From assembly GCF_002847285.1 (NCBI RefSeq), contig NZ_CP025407.1, positions 2,048,501 to 2,112,500 on the forward strand: DNA of 64,000 nucleotides, given 5' to 3'. Below the pieces are notes generated by a model. That model worked only from the letters and a program-made list of their open reading frames with translations, made no database searches and was not told where the DNA came from. This stretch comes from Streptomyces sp. CMB-StM0423. GTDB lineage: Bacteria > Actinomycetota > Actinomycetes > Streptomycetales > Streptomycetaceae. Both the position numbers and the translations under genes were made by a program. Each line of letters opens with the position of its first letter. Position 1 is the stretch's first letter. This document shows, piece by piece, positions 39,001 to 46,959 of the stretch.

Positions 39001-39138
39001 CGCGGCGGCCCGGTCGTACGCCTCCGTCAGCGCGCCCAGCTCCGCGGCGCGGCCGACGAAGACCCGGGCGCCGGTACGCGCGCCGGCGTCCGCGCCTGCC
39101 GACTCCAGGTGCTCCGGGGACTCCACGCGACCGAGCAT
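36073..39138 (-). CDS. LAL-type LuxR regulator 1
   Basis: A 1,021-residue LAL (large ATP-binding regulator of the LuxR family). AAA/NTPase domain with Walker A VGGEAGVGKSRLVEEF (54-69) and Walker B VLVLVVEDLHWADNSTRELL (about 166-185). A long helical TPR-like middle leads to a C-terminal GerE helix-turn-helix LTAREADVLRLVAAGRSNRQ and IAEELFISPKTASVHVSHIL. LALs are STAND-type switches that activate promoters after ATP and inducer binding. One of four paralogues between 36 and 50 kb; it has the least conserved N-terminus, with about 15 extra residues. ATG in the context GTGCGATGCTC without a ribosome site. Divergent from small gene 1. Targets unknown. Confidence 0.93.
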   Translation of the reverse strand: MLGRVESPEHLESAGADAGARTGARVFVGRAAELGALTEAYDRAAAGEPCAVLVGGEAGVGKSRLVEEFLARAEAAGAVTAVGNCIESGADGLPFAPFSTALRALRRRLGDRLDEAVAGQQGELARLLPELGPIPGLPAAAQGEAGRARLYELAARMLEKLAGERVLVLVVEDLHWADNSTRELLGYLLRSVQAARLLVVATYRSDDLHRRHPLRPGLAELDRLRGVRRFELARFSRDEVRSQLAGLRGGEPPEDLVAEVYGRSDGNAFFVEELAAGIGTGTRGAVAGRPAGGIGESLRDLLLVRAEALPDPARRIVALAAVGGDRVDTALLAAVSGLGEDALFDALRTAIGAGVLLPADERVDAYRFRHALMREAVSDDLLPGERARLSRRFAEALEADPALVPADERPARLAGYWYLAGDPARALPAVLAAAADARARHAFADQLALLERAVALWDEAPPGSRTVPDSGGAYPRAGEPEFADLLAETVFAARLASAFGRALTLGDRALRLLGTRAPLRAAWFRVERARCIQGLGRGDGWADLDRAQELVRGLPPSPVHAQVLAEVANWQAMHTPGGGAIEAAERAVQLARLVGAEETELTVRIPRAWMMVDSGDVEGGIAEFHAVRERAVADGLMVAAARAYANLPSALEGVGRSAESVAAADEAVEMLADSGLATFLSLSHGNRANALLSLGRWAEAGEAMDAQFRTARSTQLRGSALLDRALLALLRGDHAAVHGELAAARDEFGNDRQPQYELPRAEMTIRLAAAQGRVAEVRAAFGQAVGDGLRLGMQRYAWPLLYATAAAEARLRGLPAAETGRPAALAAIRAAMRNLPRFAPPWEAQGLMTEAELCAAEGRDATARWAAAEAAWADLEWPFEQAVTRYRWAESALASGQATAVARDGAARALRLAYGAARDLGAAGLVRDAEALAARARIALTAAAAPAEPEDPAESLGLTAREADVLRLVAAGRSNRQIAEELFISPKTASVHVSHILAKLGVAARGEAAAVAHRLRLFDGG

Positions 39139-39213
39139 CGCACGTCACGCGGCCGGGCGCGGTGCCGGCCCGAAGGTCGCCGGCGAACCGGGCGCGGCGG
39201 GGGCCACAAGGGG

Positions 39214-39248
39214 TCGTAAGAGGGGGTCCGCGGGGCTCGTAAGAGGGG
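39214..39248. repeat. Direct repeat of TCGTAAGAGGGG
   Basis: Two identical 12-base copies (39214-39225, 39237-39248), 23 bases apart start to start (about two helix turns), in the divergent region between LAL gene 1 and small gene 1. TCGTAAG recurs just before the LAL gene 3 start (43268). They could be activator-binding sites. Confidence 0.55.
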
Positions 39249-39282
39249 CCTTAGGCCGCGGGGCCCGGCCGGTGCGGGCATC

Positions 39283-39339
39283 TAAGGCGCCGGGCGCGCG
39301 GAGATGAGGAAGTCGCCCGATGCGCCGCACCCCCCTGGG
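39283..39339 (+). promoter_or_regulatory. Conserved 57-bp element upstream of small gene 1
   Basis: Identical at 50 of 57 positions to the element at 42752-42808, same strand and same general place (60 bases before the small-gene ATG here, 55 there). Core shared string: GGAAGTC, one base, CCCGATGCG, and further on ACCCCCCTGGG. Such non-coding conservation suggests a promoter or RNA element. GGGGCCTTAGGC also recurs 27 bases upstream of both copies. Confidence 0.7.
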
Positions 39340-39399
39340 GGACGAGTCTTGAGGCACAGGGAGAACACGGCGGGGACGCCGACTCACAGGGGAGCGAAG

Positions 39400-39576
39400 A
39401 TGTACGACTACGAGATCCACCGGGCCAGGTCCGCCGAGCTGCGCCGCGAGGCGGAGCAGTACCGGATGGCGCGCGGCGCCACCGCAGCCCGCCGGGCCCG
39501 CCGCCGCGGCGCGGCCGGCGCGGGCGAGCCGGGCGGGGCCGCCGCCCGCCGCGGGAGCTGGGTGAAGGCGGCCTGA
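39400..39576 (+). CDS. Small basic protein 1 (58 aa), paralogue of the one at 42864
   Basis: A 58-residue protein, MYDYEIHRARSAELRREAEQ at the start and SWVKAA at the end. It is Arg/Ala-rich, probably one long helix, with no signal or membrane segment. GGGGAG lies 5 bases before the ATG. It is clearly paralogous to the 51-residue protein at 42864-43019: both keep Y.(I/M)H..RSA.LRREA.QYR.AR and W.KAA. It ends 2 bases before LAL gene 2, so the two are cotranscribed and probably translationally coupled. A regulator-linked partner role is plausible but unproven. I do not recognise a domain. Confidence 0.75.
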   Translation: MYDYEIHRARSAELRREAEQYRMARGATAARRARRRGAAGAGEPGGAAARRGSWVKAA

Positions 39577-39578
39577 GG

Positions 39579-42500
39579 ATGGCCGCCCCGCCGGCACCTG
39601 TCGCCGGGGCCGAGGCGCATGACATCCTCGGCGGCGTGAGAGCCGTCCGCCTCAGCCCCGTACTCGCAGGGCGCACGGAAGAACTCAAGACGCTCGACGC
39701 CGCGCTCGCCCGCGCTTCCGCGGGCGAGCCGCAGGCGTTCGTGGTGTCGGGCGAGGCCGGGGTCGGCAAGACCCGTCTGGTGGAGGAGTTCCTGGCCGCC
39801 GCGCGGGCCGCGGGCGCGGTGACCGCGGCCGGCGGCTGCGTCGAGCTGGGCGCGGACGGGCTGCCGTTCGCCCCTTTCACCACCGCCCTGCGGGCGCTGC
39901 AGCGCGAGCTGGGCGACGAGGCGATCGCCGCGGCCGTCGGCGGCCGCGAGGACGAGCTGTCCCGGCTGCTGCCCGACTCCTCGTACGCGCCCCCGGCCGG
40001 CGCCCCGCCGCACGAGCGCGACGGGCGCACCCGCCTCTTCGAGCTGACGGCGCAGAGCCTGGAGCGGCTGGCCGCGGACCGCACCGTCGTCCTCGCCCTG
40101 GAGGACCTGCACTGGTCCGACCGCTCCACCCGCGAGCTGCTCTCCTTCCTCTTCCGCACCATGCAGGCCACCCGGCTCGTGGTGCTGGCGACGTACCGCT
40201 CCGACGACGTCCACCGCCGCCACCCCCTGCGCCCTTTCCTCGCCGAGCTGGACCGGCTGCGCTCCGTACGCCGCATCGAGCTGGCCCGGCTCAGCCGCGA
40301 CGAGGTCGCCGCCCAGCTCACCGGCATCCACGGCACCGTGCCGAAGCCCACCCACGCCGACGACATCTTCCGGCGCAGCGAGGGCAACCCCTTCTTCGTC
40401 GAGGAACTGTCGGCCAACCCCGACTGCAGCCTCAGCGAGTCGCTGCGGGATCTGCTCCTCGTCCGGGTCGAGCGGCTGACCGAGCCCGCCCAGCGGGTGG
40501 TACGGGTCGCCGCCGAGGCCGGCAGCCACGCGGAGCACGCGCTGCTCGCCGCCGTCACCGGCGAGGGCGAGGACGCGCTGCTGGAGTCGCTGCGCGCGGC
40601 CGTCACCGACAACGTGCTCGTACCCGACGAGGACGGCGAGTCGTACCGCTTCCGGCACGCGCTGCTGCGCGAGGCGGTCCGCGACGACCTGCTGCCCGGC
40701 GAGCGCTCCCGGCTCAACCGCCGCTACGCCGAGGTGCTCCAGGCCGACCCCACGCTCGTCCGGGCCGAGCAGCGCCTCACCCGCATCGCCCGCCACTGGC
40801 ACCACGGCCGGGACAGCGCGCGGGCGCTGCCCGCGGTGCTGGCGGCTGCGGTGGAGGCGCGCTGCCGGCACGCCTTCGCCGAGCAGTACGAGCTGCTGAA
40901 GCGGGCGATGGAGCTGTGGGACGACGTGCCGGCGGAGGTCTGCGCCCGGCTGCGGCCCGCGGACCGCATCGAGGACTACGAGACGGGCGCGGCGGACACC
41001 CCGCTCACCGAGCTGGACCTGCTCGCCGAGACCGTCGTCGCCGCCCGGCTCGCGGACGAGCGGGAACGGGCGCTGGCGCTCACCCGGCGCGCGCTGGAGG
41101 CCATCGACGAGGCCGCCGAGCCGCTGCGCGCGGCGTGGTTCTGGGTGCAGCGGCACTGGCTGGTGGAGGACCTGGCGCGCGGCGACGGCCGCGCCGAGCT
41201 GGACCACGCGCTGCGGCTGATACGGGACCTGCCGCCGTCGCGGGTCCCGGCGCTGGCGCTGACGGCCGCGGCGAGCTGGGAGATGCTGCACCGGCCCGGC
41301 CGGCCGGAGGGACTGGCGGCGGCCGAGCTGGCGGTACGTACCGCCGCCGCGGCCGGCGAGGAGAACCTGGAGCTGAACGCCCAGGTGATGCTCGGCATCC
41401 ACCTGGAGGACTCCGGCCGCGAGGAAGTGGGCCTGGACATCCTGCGCACGGCCCGCGACCGGGCCCGGCGCAGCGGCGACTACACGGCGGCGGCGCGCGC
41501 CGAGCTGAACCTGTCCGCGGCGCTGGAGAACCTGGGCCGCTCCCGCGAGGCGGCGGAGGTCGCCGCGGACGCGGCGCGGGCGGCGGCGAGCCGCGGACGG
41601 CGCGACAAGGTGGCGTTCTCGCTCGGCAACCAGGTGGACTCCTTGGTGGCGATGGGCCGTTGGGACGAGGCGGAGAGCGTCGCCGGCCGGGCGGAGCGGG
41701 ACGCGGTCGTCGCCCTGACGTACGGCAACCTCGTCCAGGCCCGCGCCCGGCTGGCGCTGTTCCGCGGCGACGTGGCGCGGGCGGAGGCGCTGCTGGCCAC
41801 CGCCCGCGACCGGCTCGGGCCGCAGCAGACGCAGCCGCAGATGGCGATCCCGCTGAGCACGCTGACGGCTGCGGTCGCGGCGGCGCGCGGCGACCTGACG
41901 GGCGCCCGCGAGGAGGCCGCCCGCACCGTCGACGCCGGGCTGGCGCCTGGCGTGCACCGGTACGCGTGGCTGCTGCTGGAGGTGGCGGCGGAGGCCGAGG
42001 GGGACGGGCGGCGGGTGCCGGCGTTCGCCCGGGGCAGCGCCGCGGCGCTGGCGCGGATCCGTACGGCGGCGGCGGGGCTGTCCTGCTCGGCGCCGGTGTG
42101 GGCGGCGCACGCGCTGCTCCTGCGCGCGCAGTTGGCCCGCGCCGCAGGCGACCCCGACCCGGCGCCGTGGGCCGCGGCGGCGGCCGCGTTCGAGCCGCTG
42201 GACCGGCCGTACGAGCTGGCCCGGGTACGGCACCGGTGGGCGGAGGCGCTGCTGGCCGCCGGCGACCGGGGAGCCGCCGCGCCCCTCCTCGCCGACGCCC
42301 ACGCGACGGCCGGCGCCCTCGGCGCCGTCCCCCTGCGCACGGCGGTCACGGCGCTGGCCTCCCGCGCCCGGGTGTCCCTCGGCGGCCCCGACCCGGCCCC
42401 GGCGGACCCGGTACGGGCGCTGGGGCTGACGTCGCGGGAGCAGGAGGTGCTGAGGCTGGTGACGGCGGGCCGCAGCAACCGGCAGATCGCCGAAGAGCTG

Positions 42501-42620
42501 TTCATCTCGCCGAAGACGGCGAGCGTGCACGTGTCCAACCTGATGGCCAAACTCGGCGTCTCCGCCCGCGGCGAGGCCGCGGCGACGGCACACCGCCTCC
42601 GGCTCTTCGAGGACGCGTAG
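39579..42620 (+). CDS. LAL-type LuxR regulator 2
   Basis: A 1,013-residue LAL protein. N-terminal receiver-like stretch LSPVLAGRTEELKTLDAALA, Walker A SGEAGVGKTRLVEEFL (57-72), Walker B TVVLALEDLHWSDRSTREL, long helical sensor region, and C-terminal GerE domain LTSREQEVLRLVTAGRSNRQ and ISPKTASVHVSNLMAKLGVS. The ATG at 39579 follows the small gene's stop by 2 bases. A GTG at 39636 begins VRAVRLSPVLAGR and aligns better with the starts of LAL 3 and 4, so the true start may be there. Closest in sequence to LAL 3 and 4. Followed by a 14-bp terminator. Confidence 0.93.
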   Translation: MAAPPAPVAGAEAHDILGGVRAVRLSPVLAGRTEELKTLDAALARASAGEPQAFVVSGEAGVGKTRLVEEFLAAARAAGAVTAAGGCVELGADGLPFAPFTTALRALQRELGDEAIAAAVGGREDELSRLLPDSSYAPPAGAPPHERDGRTRLFELTAQSLERLAADRTVVLALEDLHWSDRSTRELLSFLFRTMQATRLVVLATYRSDDVHRRHPLRPFLAELDRLRSVRRIELARLSRDEVAAQLTGIHGTVPKPTHADDIFRRSEGNPFFVEELSANPDCSLSESLRDLLLVRVERLTEPAQRVVRVAAEAGSHAEHALLAAVTGEGEDALLESLRAAVTDNVLVPDEDGESYRFRHALLREAVRDDLLPGERSRLNRRYAEVLQADPTLVRAEQRLTRIARHWHHGRDSARALPAVLAAAVEARCRHAFAEQYELLKRAMELWDDVPAEVCARLRPADRIEDYETGAADTPLTELDLLAETVVAARLADERERALALTRRALEAIDEAAEPLRAAWFWVQRHWLVEDLARGDGRAELDHALRLIRDLPPSRVPALALTAAASWEMLHRPGRPEGLAAAELAVRTAAAAGEENLELNAQVMLGIHLEDSGREEVGLDILRTARDRARRSGDYTAAARAELNLSAALENLGRSREAAEVAADAARAAASRGRRDKVAFSLGNQVDSLVAMGRWDEAESVAGRAERDAVVALTYGNLVQARARLALFRGDVARAEALLATARDRLGPQQTQPQMAIPLSTLTAAVAAARGDLTGAREEAARTVDAGLAPGVHRYAWLLLEVAAEAEGDGRRVPAFARGSAAALARIRTAAAGLSCSAPVWAAHALLLRAQLARAAGDPDPAPWAAAAAAFEPLDRPYELARVRHRWAEALLAAGDRGAAAPLLADAHATAGALGAVPLRTAVTALASRARVSLGGPDPAPADPVRALGLTSREQEVLRLVTAGRSNRQIAEELFISPKTASVHVSNLMAKLGVSARGEAAATAHRLRLFEDA

Positions 42621-42684
42621 GGGCGTACGGCCGCGACCTGCGGATCCGGCGCCGTCTGAGGCGGCCGGCGGCGGACATAAGGCA

Positions 42685-42724
42685 CCTGAGGCCCCCGGTG
42701 GCGCGAATCCCCGGGGGCCTTAGG
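42685..42724 (+). terminator. LAL gene 2 terminator
   Basis: CCTGAGGCCCCCGG (42685-42698) with CCGGGGGCCTTAGG (42711-42724), 14 pairs including one G-T, 12-base loop, 64 bases after the stop. Confidence 0.75.
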
Positions 42725-42751
42725 CATGTACGCGCGCGTAGGTGCCCCGGG

Positions 42752-42808
42752 TAAGGCGGCGGGCGCCCGTAGATGCGGAAGTCTCCCGATGCGGCGGACC
42801 CCCCTGGG
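42752..42808 (+). promoter_or_regulatory. Conserved 57-bp element upstream of small gene 2
   Basis: Second copy of the element at 39283-39339, with 7 substitutions and no gaps. It ends 55 bases before the ATG of small gene 2, so element and small gene were duplicated together. Confidence 0.7.
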
Positions 42809-42863
42809 CCGCGAAGCTGGAGTCACACCGCAGGAGACCAGCCAAAACGCAGGGGAGAAAGAG

Positions 42864-43019
42864 ATGTTCGCGTACCAGATGCACGAGACCCGCTCCGCCG
42901 ACCTGCGCCGCGAGGCGGCGCAGTACCGCCTCGCCCGCGAGGCGGCCGCCGCCCGCCGGGAGCAGCGCCGCGCGGCCCGCCGGGCGCGCGTCCTGGCCCG
43001 CTGGGTGAAGGCCGCGTGA
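42864..43019 (+). CDS. Small basic protein 2 (51 aa), paralogue of the one at 39400
   Basis: A 51-residue Arg/Ala-rich helical protein, MFAYQMHETRSADLRREAAQ at the start and RWVKAA at the end. AGGGGAG lies 6 bases before the ATG. Paralogous to the 58-residue protein at 39400-39576, and its upstream element is nearly the same. Unlike copy 1 it is separated from the following LAL gene (number 3) by 262 bases with a terminator-like hairpin, so it may be made independently. No known domain. Confidence 0.75.
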   Translation: MFAYQMHETRSADLRREAAQYRLAREAAAARREQRRAARRARVLARWVKAA

Positions 43020-43182
43020 CGTGCCGTACGGAGCGGCGGACCGGCGTACGGTCCGGGCCGCGGGGAGACGGGACCCCGCCCCCGGACCCGGGGACCCCGG
43101 GCGGCCGGCCGCTGCCCCGCTGAGCAGCGGCCGCCGCCCCCACCGGAGACCGGGCCTGGACCCCCTCGCCCGGACCGGACCG

Positions 43183-43220
43183 GAGAGCGCCCACCCGCGC
43201 ACCGCGGGCCGGGCGCTCTC
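43183..43220 (+). terminator. Hairpin between small gene 2 and LAL gene 3
   Basis: GAGAGCGCCC (43183-43192) with GGGCGCTCTC (43211-43220), enclosing a second stem CCCGCG-CAC-CGCGGG. It is in the right place to end the small-gene transcript. The rest of 43020-43281 shows no gene. Confidence 0.7.
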
Positions 43221-43281
43221 GTCGTCCGCGGCCCCTCCCTCACGCCTTCGCCGGGCTGCCCCCGTGTCGTAAGGCTGTGCG

Positions 43282-46200
43282 ATGCTCTCAACTGTGACGA
43301 TCTCGTGCGTGAGCCCCGTGCTCGTCGGCCGCGCCGGCGAGCTGCGCTCCCTCGGCACCGCCCTGGAGCGGGCCGGTGCCGGCGTGCCCCAGGCCCTGCT
43401 GGTCGGCGGCGAGGCCGGGGTGGGCAAGACCCGGCTGGTGGAGGAGTTCGCCGGCCGCGCCGAGCGGGCCGGTGCCGTGGTGGCCGTCGGCGGCTGTCTG
43501 GAGCTGGGAGCCGAAGGGCTGCCGTTCGCGCCGTTCGCCACCGCGCTGCGCGCGCTGCACCGCGCGCTCGGCGACGAGCTGGCGCGGGCCGCCCGCGGCG
43601 GCGAGGCCGAGCTGGCCCGCCTGCTGCCCGAGCTGGCCGGCGCCGGCGGCGCGGAGGAGCCCGGGGACCGGCACGACGTCGAGGCCAAGGCCCGGCTCTT
43701 CGAGCACGCCGCCCGGCTGCTGGAGAAGCTGGCCGCCGAGCGGACGGTGGTGCTGGTCCTGGAGGACCTGCACTGGTCGGACCGCTCCACCCGGGAGCTG
43801 CTGGGCTATCTCATCCGGTCCCTCCAGGGTGCCCGCGTCGTGCTGCTGGGCACGTACCGCTCGGACGACATCCACCGCCGCCACCCGCTGCGCCCCTTCC
43901 TCGCCGAGCTGGAGCGGCTGCGCACGGTCGAGCGGCTGGAGCTGGCGCGCTTCTCCCGGCAGGAGGTGATCGGCCAGCTCACCGCGATCCGCGGCGCCGG
44001 GCCGCTGCCCCACCTGGTGGACACGATCTTCCAGCGCTCGGACGGCAACCCCTTCTTCGTCGAGGAGCTGACCGCCCTGCTGGACTGCGGCGGCTCGCCG
44101 GACGCGCTGTCGGAGTCGCTGCGCGACCTGCTGCTCGTCCGGGTCGAGACGCTGCCGGAGGCGACGCAGCGGGTGCTGCGGACCGCCGCGGAGGCCGGCT
44201 CGACCGTGGAGTTCGGGCTGCTGCTCGCGGTGTCGGGGCAGGGCGAGGAGGAGCTGATCGAGGCGCTGCGGCCCGCGGTCGACGCCGGCATCCTGATGCC
44301 CGCGGCGGGCGGCCCCGGCGCCGACAGCTACCGCTTCCGGCACGCGCTGCTGCGCGAGGCCACCGGGGACGACCTGCTGCCCGGCGAGCGCTCCCGGCTG
44401 CACCGGCGCTACGCCGAGGCGCTCGCGGCAGACCCCTCGCTGGTCCGCGCGGAGGAGCACGCCGCCCGGCTGGCCAGCCACTGGTACGCGGCCCGTGACC
44501 CGGCCCGGGCGCTGCCCGCCGCGCTCAAGGCGGCCGACGAGGCGGGGATGCGGCACGCCTTCGCCGAGCAACTGGCCCTGCTGCGGCGGGCCGTCGAGCT
44601 GTGGGACGAGGTGCCGGAGGAGCAGTTGCGCGCCCTGCCCGCCGCGCGCTACGCCGAGTCGTACCCGCTGTGCCGCTGCGCCGACCAGCCCCACCTGCAC
44701 TTCGTCGATCTGCTCGCCGAGGCCGCCGTCGCCGCCCGTCTCGACGACTCGCACGAGCAGGCGCGCACGCTGACCCGTCGGGCGCTGGAGCTGCTCGACG
44801 AGGAGGCGGAGCCGGAGCGGGCGGCGTGGTTCTGGCTGGAGCGGCAGTGGCAGGTCGTGAACAGCGGCGGCGCCGACGGCTGGGCGGAGCTGGGCAAGGC
44901 GCAGGAGCTGGTGGCGGACCGGCCGCCGTCGCCGGTGAAGGCGGACGTGCTGGCGACGGCCGCGCTGTGGAAGATGCTGCACAGCCCGGATCCGGCGAGC
45001 ATCCCGCTGGCGGAGAGCGCGGTGGAGCAGGCGCGGCTGGTCGGCGCCGCGGAGGTCGAGCTGCACGCGCGGATCACGCTGGCCACGCTGCGTACGCACG
45101 CCGCCGACGTCGCCCGCGGCATCGCCGAGCTGTACGAGCTGCGCGACGCCGCCGACCGCAGCGGGGCGCCGACCGTCATCGGCCGGGCGCACAACAACCT
45201 CGCGTCCGTGCTGGAGATGACCGGCAGGTCCCGCGAGGCGATCGAGGCGGCGCGCGGCGGTCTCGCGGCGGCCAGGAAGCAGGGCCTGCGCGACTCGATC
45301 GCCTTCATCGGGTGCAACATGGTCGACGCGATGATGTCCGTCGGCGAGTGGGACGCCGCCGAGGCGGACCTCGCCCGGCTGCGGTCGTACGGGGCCCAGG
45401 CCCGTACCCGCGCGTTCGCCTCCCTCGCCGCCGCCTGGCTGGCGCTGTACCGCGGGGACACCGACCGGGCCGGTGAACTGCTCGCCGAGGCGCGCGAAGA
45501 GGCGGGCGCGAGCCAGGCGGAGCCGCAGGGCGCCTTTCGCATGGTGCAGATCGGCGCGCGGATCCTGATGGAGCGCGGGCAGTACGAGGAAGCGCGGGCG
45601 ATGCTCGCCGAAGGGCTGGTGAAGCTGCCGGAGCTGGGGCACGAGTCGTATCTGTGGCAGCTCCTGGTCTCCGCGGCGGCGGCCGAGGGCGACGCGCGCG
45701 GGCTGCCGGGGACGGCGGACGGCCGCGACGAGCTGCTGGACCGGCTGGAGCGCGCGGCGGGGCAGTTGGACACGCCGACGCCGATCTGGGTGGCGTGGCA
45801 GCGGTACTTCGTCGCGGAGCTGGGCCGGGCGCGGGGCGGCGCCGAGGTGGCCCTGTGGGAGGCGGCGGCGTCGGCGCTGGAGCCGCTGGAGCGGCCGCAC
45901 GAGCTGGGCTGGGTGCGGTACCGGTGGGCGGAGGCGCTGCTCGCGGGCGGCGCGGCCGGGCCCGTACGGGGGCGGGCGGCGCGGCTGCTCGGGCAGGCGC
46001 ACGCGGCGGCGGAGGCACTGGGCGCGGCGCCGCTGCGCGACGGCGTCGAGCAGGTGGCGGCGCGCGCGCGGATCCCGCTCGTGGCTCCCGGCGATGCGGC
46101 GGCGCCGGCGCCGGCGCCCGCTGATCCGGCGGAGGCGCTGGGGCTGACGGCGCGGGAGACGGACGTGCTGCGGCTGGTCACCGCGGGGCGGAGCAACAGG

Positions 46201-46338
46201 CAGATCGCCGAGGAGCTGTTCATCTCGCCGAAGACGGCGAGCGTGCACGTGTCGAACCTGATGGCCAAGCTCGGGGTGTCCAACCGCGGCGAGGCAGCGG
46301 CCCTGGCGCACCGGATGCGCCTCTTCGAGAGCGCCTGA
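43282..46338 (+). CDS. LAL-type LuxR regulator 3
   Basis: A 1,018-residue LAL protein. SPVLVGRAGELRSLGTALER, Walker A VGGEAGVGKTRLVEEFAG (41-58), Walker B TVVLVLEDLHWSDRSTREL, helical middle, GerE domain LTARETDVLRLVTAGRSNRQ and ISPKTASVHVSNLMAKLGVS. The DNA-binding region is nearly identical to that of LAL 2, so the two may recognise the same sites. ATG in the shared GTGCGATGCTC context; AAGG lies 8 bases upstream and a TAAGGC that could be a -10 is in the same place. It has its own terminator after the stop. Inducer and targets unknown. Confidence 0.93.
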   Translation: MLSTVTISCVSPVLVGRAGELRSLGTALERAGAGVPQALLVGGEAGVGKTRLVEEFAGRAERAGAVVAVGGCLELGAEGLPFAPFATALRALHRALGDELARAARGGEAELARLLPELAGAGGAEEPGDRHDVEAKARLFEHAARLLEKLAAERTVVLVLEDLHWSDRSTRELLGYLIRSLQGARVVLLGTYRSDDIHRRHPLRPFLAELERLRTVERLELARFSRQEVIGQLTAIRGAGPLPHLVDTIFQRSDGNPFFVEELTALLDCGGSPDALSESLRDLLLVRVETLPEATQRVLRTAAEAGSTVEFGLLLAVSGQGEEELIEALRPAVDAGILMPAAGGPGADSYRFRHALLREATGDDLLPGERSRLHRRYAEALAADPSLVRAEEHAARLASHWYAARDPARALPAALKAADEAGMRHAFAEQLALLRRAVELWDEVPEEQLRALPAARYAESYPLCRCADQPHLHFVDLLAEAAVAARLDDSHEQARTLTRRALELLDEEAEPERAAWFWLERQWQVVNSGGADGWAELGKAQELVADRPPSPVKADVLATAALWKMLHSPDPASIPLAESAVEQARLVGAAEVELHARITLATLRTHAADVARGIAELYELRDAADRSGAPTVIGRAHNNLASVLEMTGRSREAIEAARGGLAAARKQGLRDSIAFIGCNMVDAMMSVGEWDAAEADLARLRSYGAQARTRAFASLAAAWLALYRGDTDRAGELLAEAREEAGASQAEPQGAFRMVQIGARILMERGQYEEARAMLAEGLVKLPELGHESYLWQLLVSAAAAEGDARGLPGTADGRDELLDRLERAAGQLDTPTPIWVAWQRYFVAELGRARGGAEVALWEAAASALEPLERPHELGWVRYRWAEALLAGGAAGPVRGRAARLLGQAHAAAEALGAAPLRDGVEQVAARARIPLVAPGDAAAPAPAPADPAEALGLTARETDVLRLVTAGRSNRQIAEELFISPKTASVHVSNLMAKLGVSNRGEAAALAHRMRLFESA

Positions 46339-46365
46339 CATCCGGCCGTATGCGCCCGGCCCTAC

Positions 46366-46388
46366 GCCCCCGGGCGGCGGCCGGGGGC
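46366..46388 (+). terminator. LAL gene 3 terminator
   Basis: GCCCCCGG (46366-46373) with CCGGGGGC (46381-46388), 7-base loop, 27 bases after the stop. Confidence 0.6.
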
Positions 46389-46880
46389 TACGGCGCGGTG
46401 GCGGACCAGTCGAGCGCGGCGCGGTGCCGCCGGTCCAGATACGTCCAGGCGGCGAGGAACGGCAGCCCGCCGAGCGCGAGCACGCCGAACACGCCCTCCC
46501 CCGCCACCTCGAAGGCCGCGCCCTCGCCGACGAAGAGCCGGAAGGGCGACCGGGCGACCCCGACGAGGAAGCCGAAGAGCAATGAAAAGCACGCCCTGGA
46601 CGACGACCGCCTGCCCGGCGGGCAGTTCGGTGTGCAGGTTGCGCTGGAGGTAGCCGCGGAACACCAGTTCCTCGGGCAGCGCCTCGTACAGGAAGACCAG
46701 CACCAGCAGCATCGCCCCCCTGCCCGGCACCACCGCCAAGACCAGCCCCTGGCCCCCCGTGATCCGCCGCATCGCCCCGCGTCACATCACCAGCAGCACC
46801 GGCATCGGACGAGCCATGATCCGCACCACCCGCGGCGGAACGCCCCGCCACGTGCCGACCACCGCCGACATCAGCGAAAC
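46388..46880 (-). pseudogene. Broken CPBP-family intramembrane protease gene
   Basis: Remnant of a CPBP (CAAX-type) membrane protease. The hallmark EExxxR motif is present in FLYEALPEELVFRGYLQRNL, followed by GQAVVVQGVLF. It is disrupted twice. An in-frame TGA at 46782-46784 interrupts a hydrophobic stretch ending VRIMARPMPVLLVM. Near 46580-46600 the coding frame shifts, after which LLFGFLVGVARSPFRLFVGE and the final DRRHRAALDWSATAP continue in another frame. No proper start or full N-terminal half is present. It sits between convergent LAL genes 3 and 4. A sequencing error could explain one lesion but hardly both. Confidence 0.75.
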
Positions 46881-46959
46881 AGCCGGCCCCCGGCCCCCGG
46901 CACCATGACGCCGGACCCGAACGTTGCCGCTTCACCGGCCACGAACGATGACGTCCCGG

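Noticed and set aside
43288..46935. 1,215-codon open frame antisense to LAL gene 3
   Set aside because: Arises from the third-position GC bias of the LAL gene; no recognisable domain.
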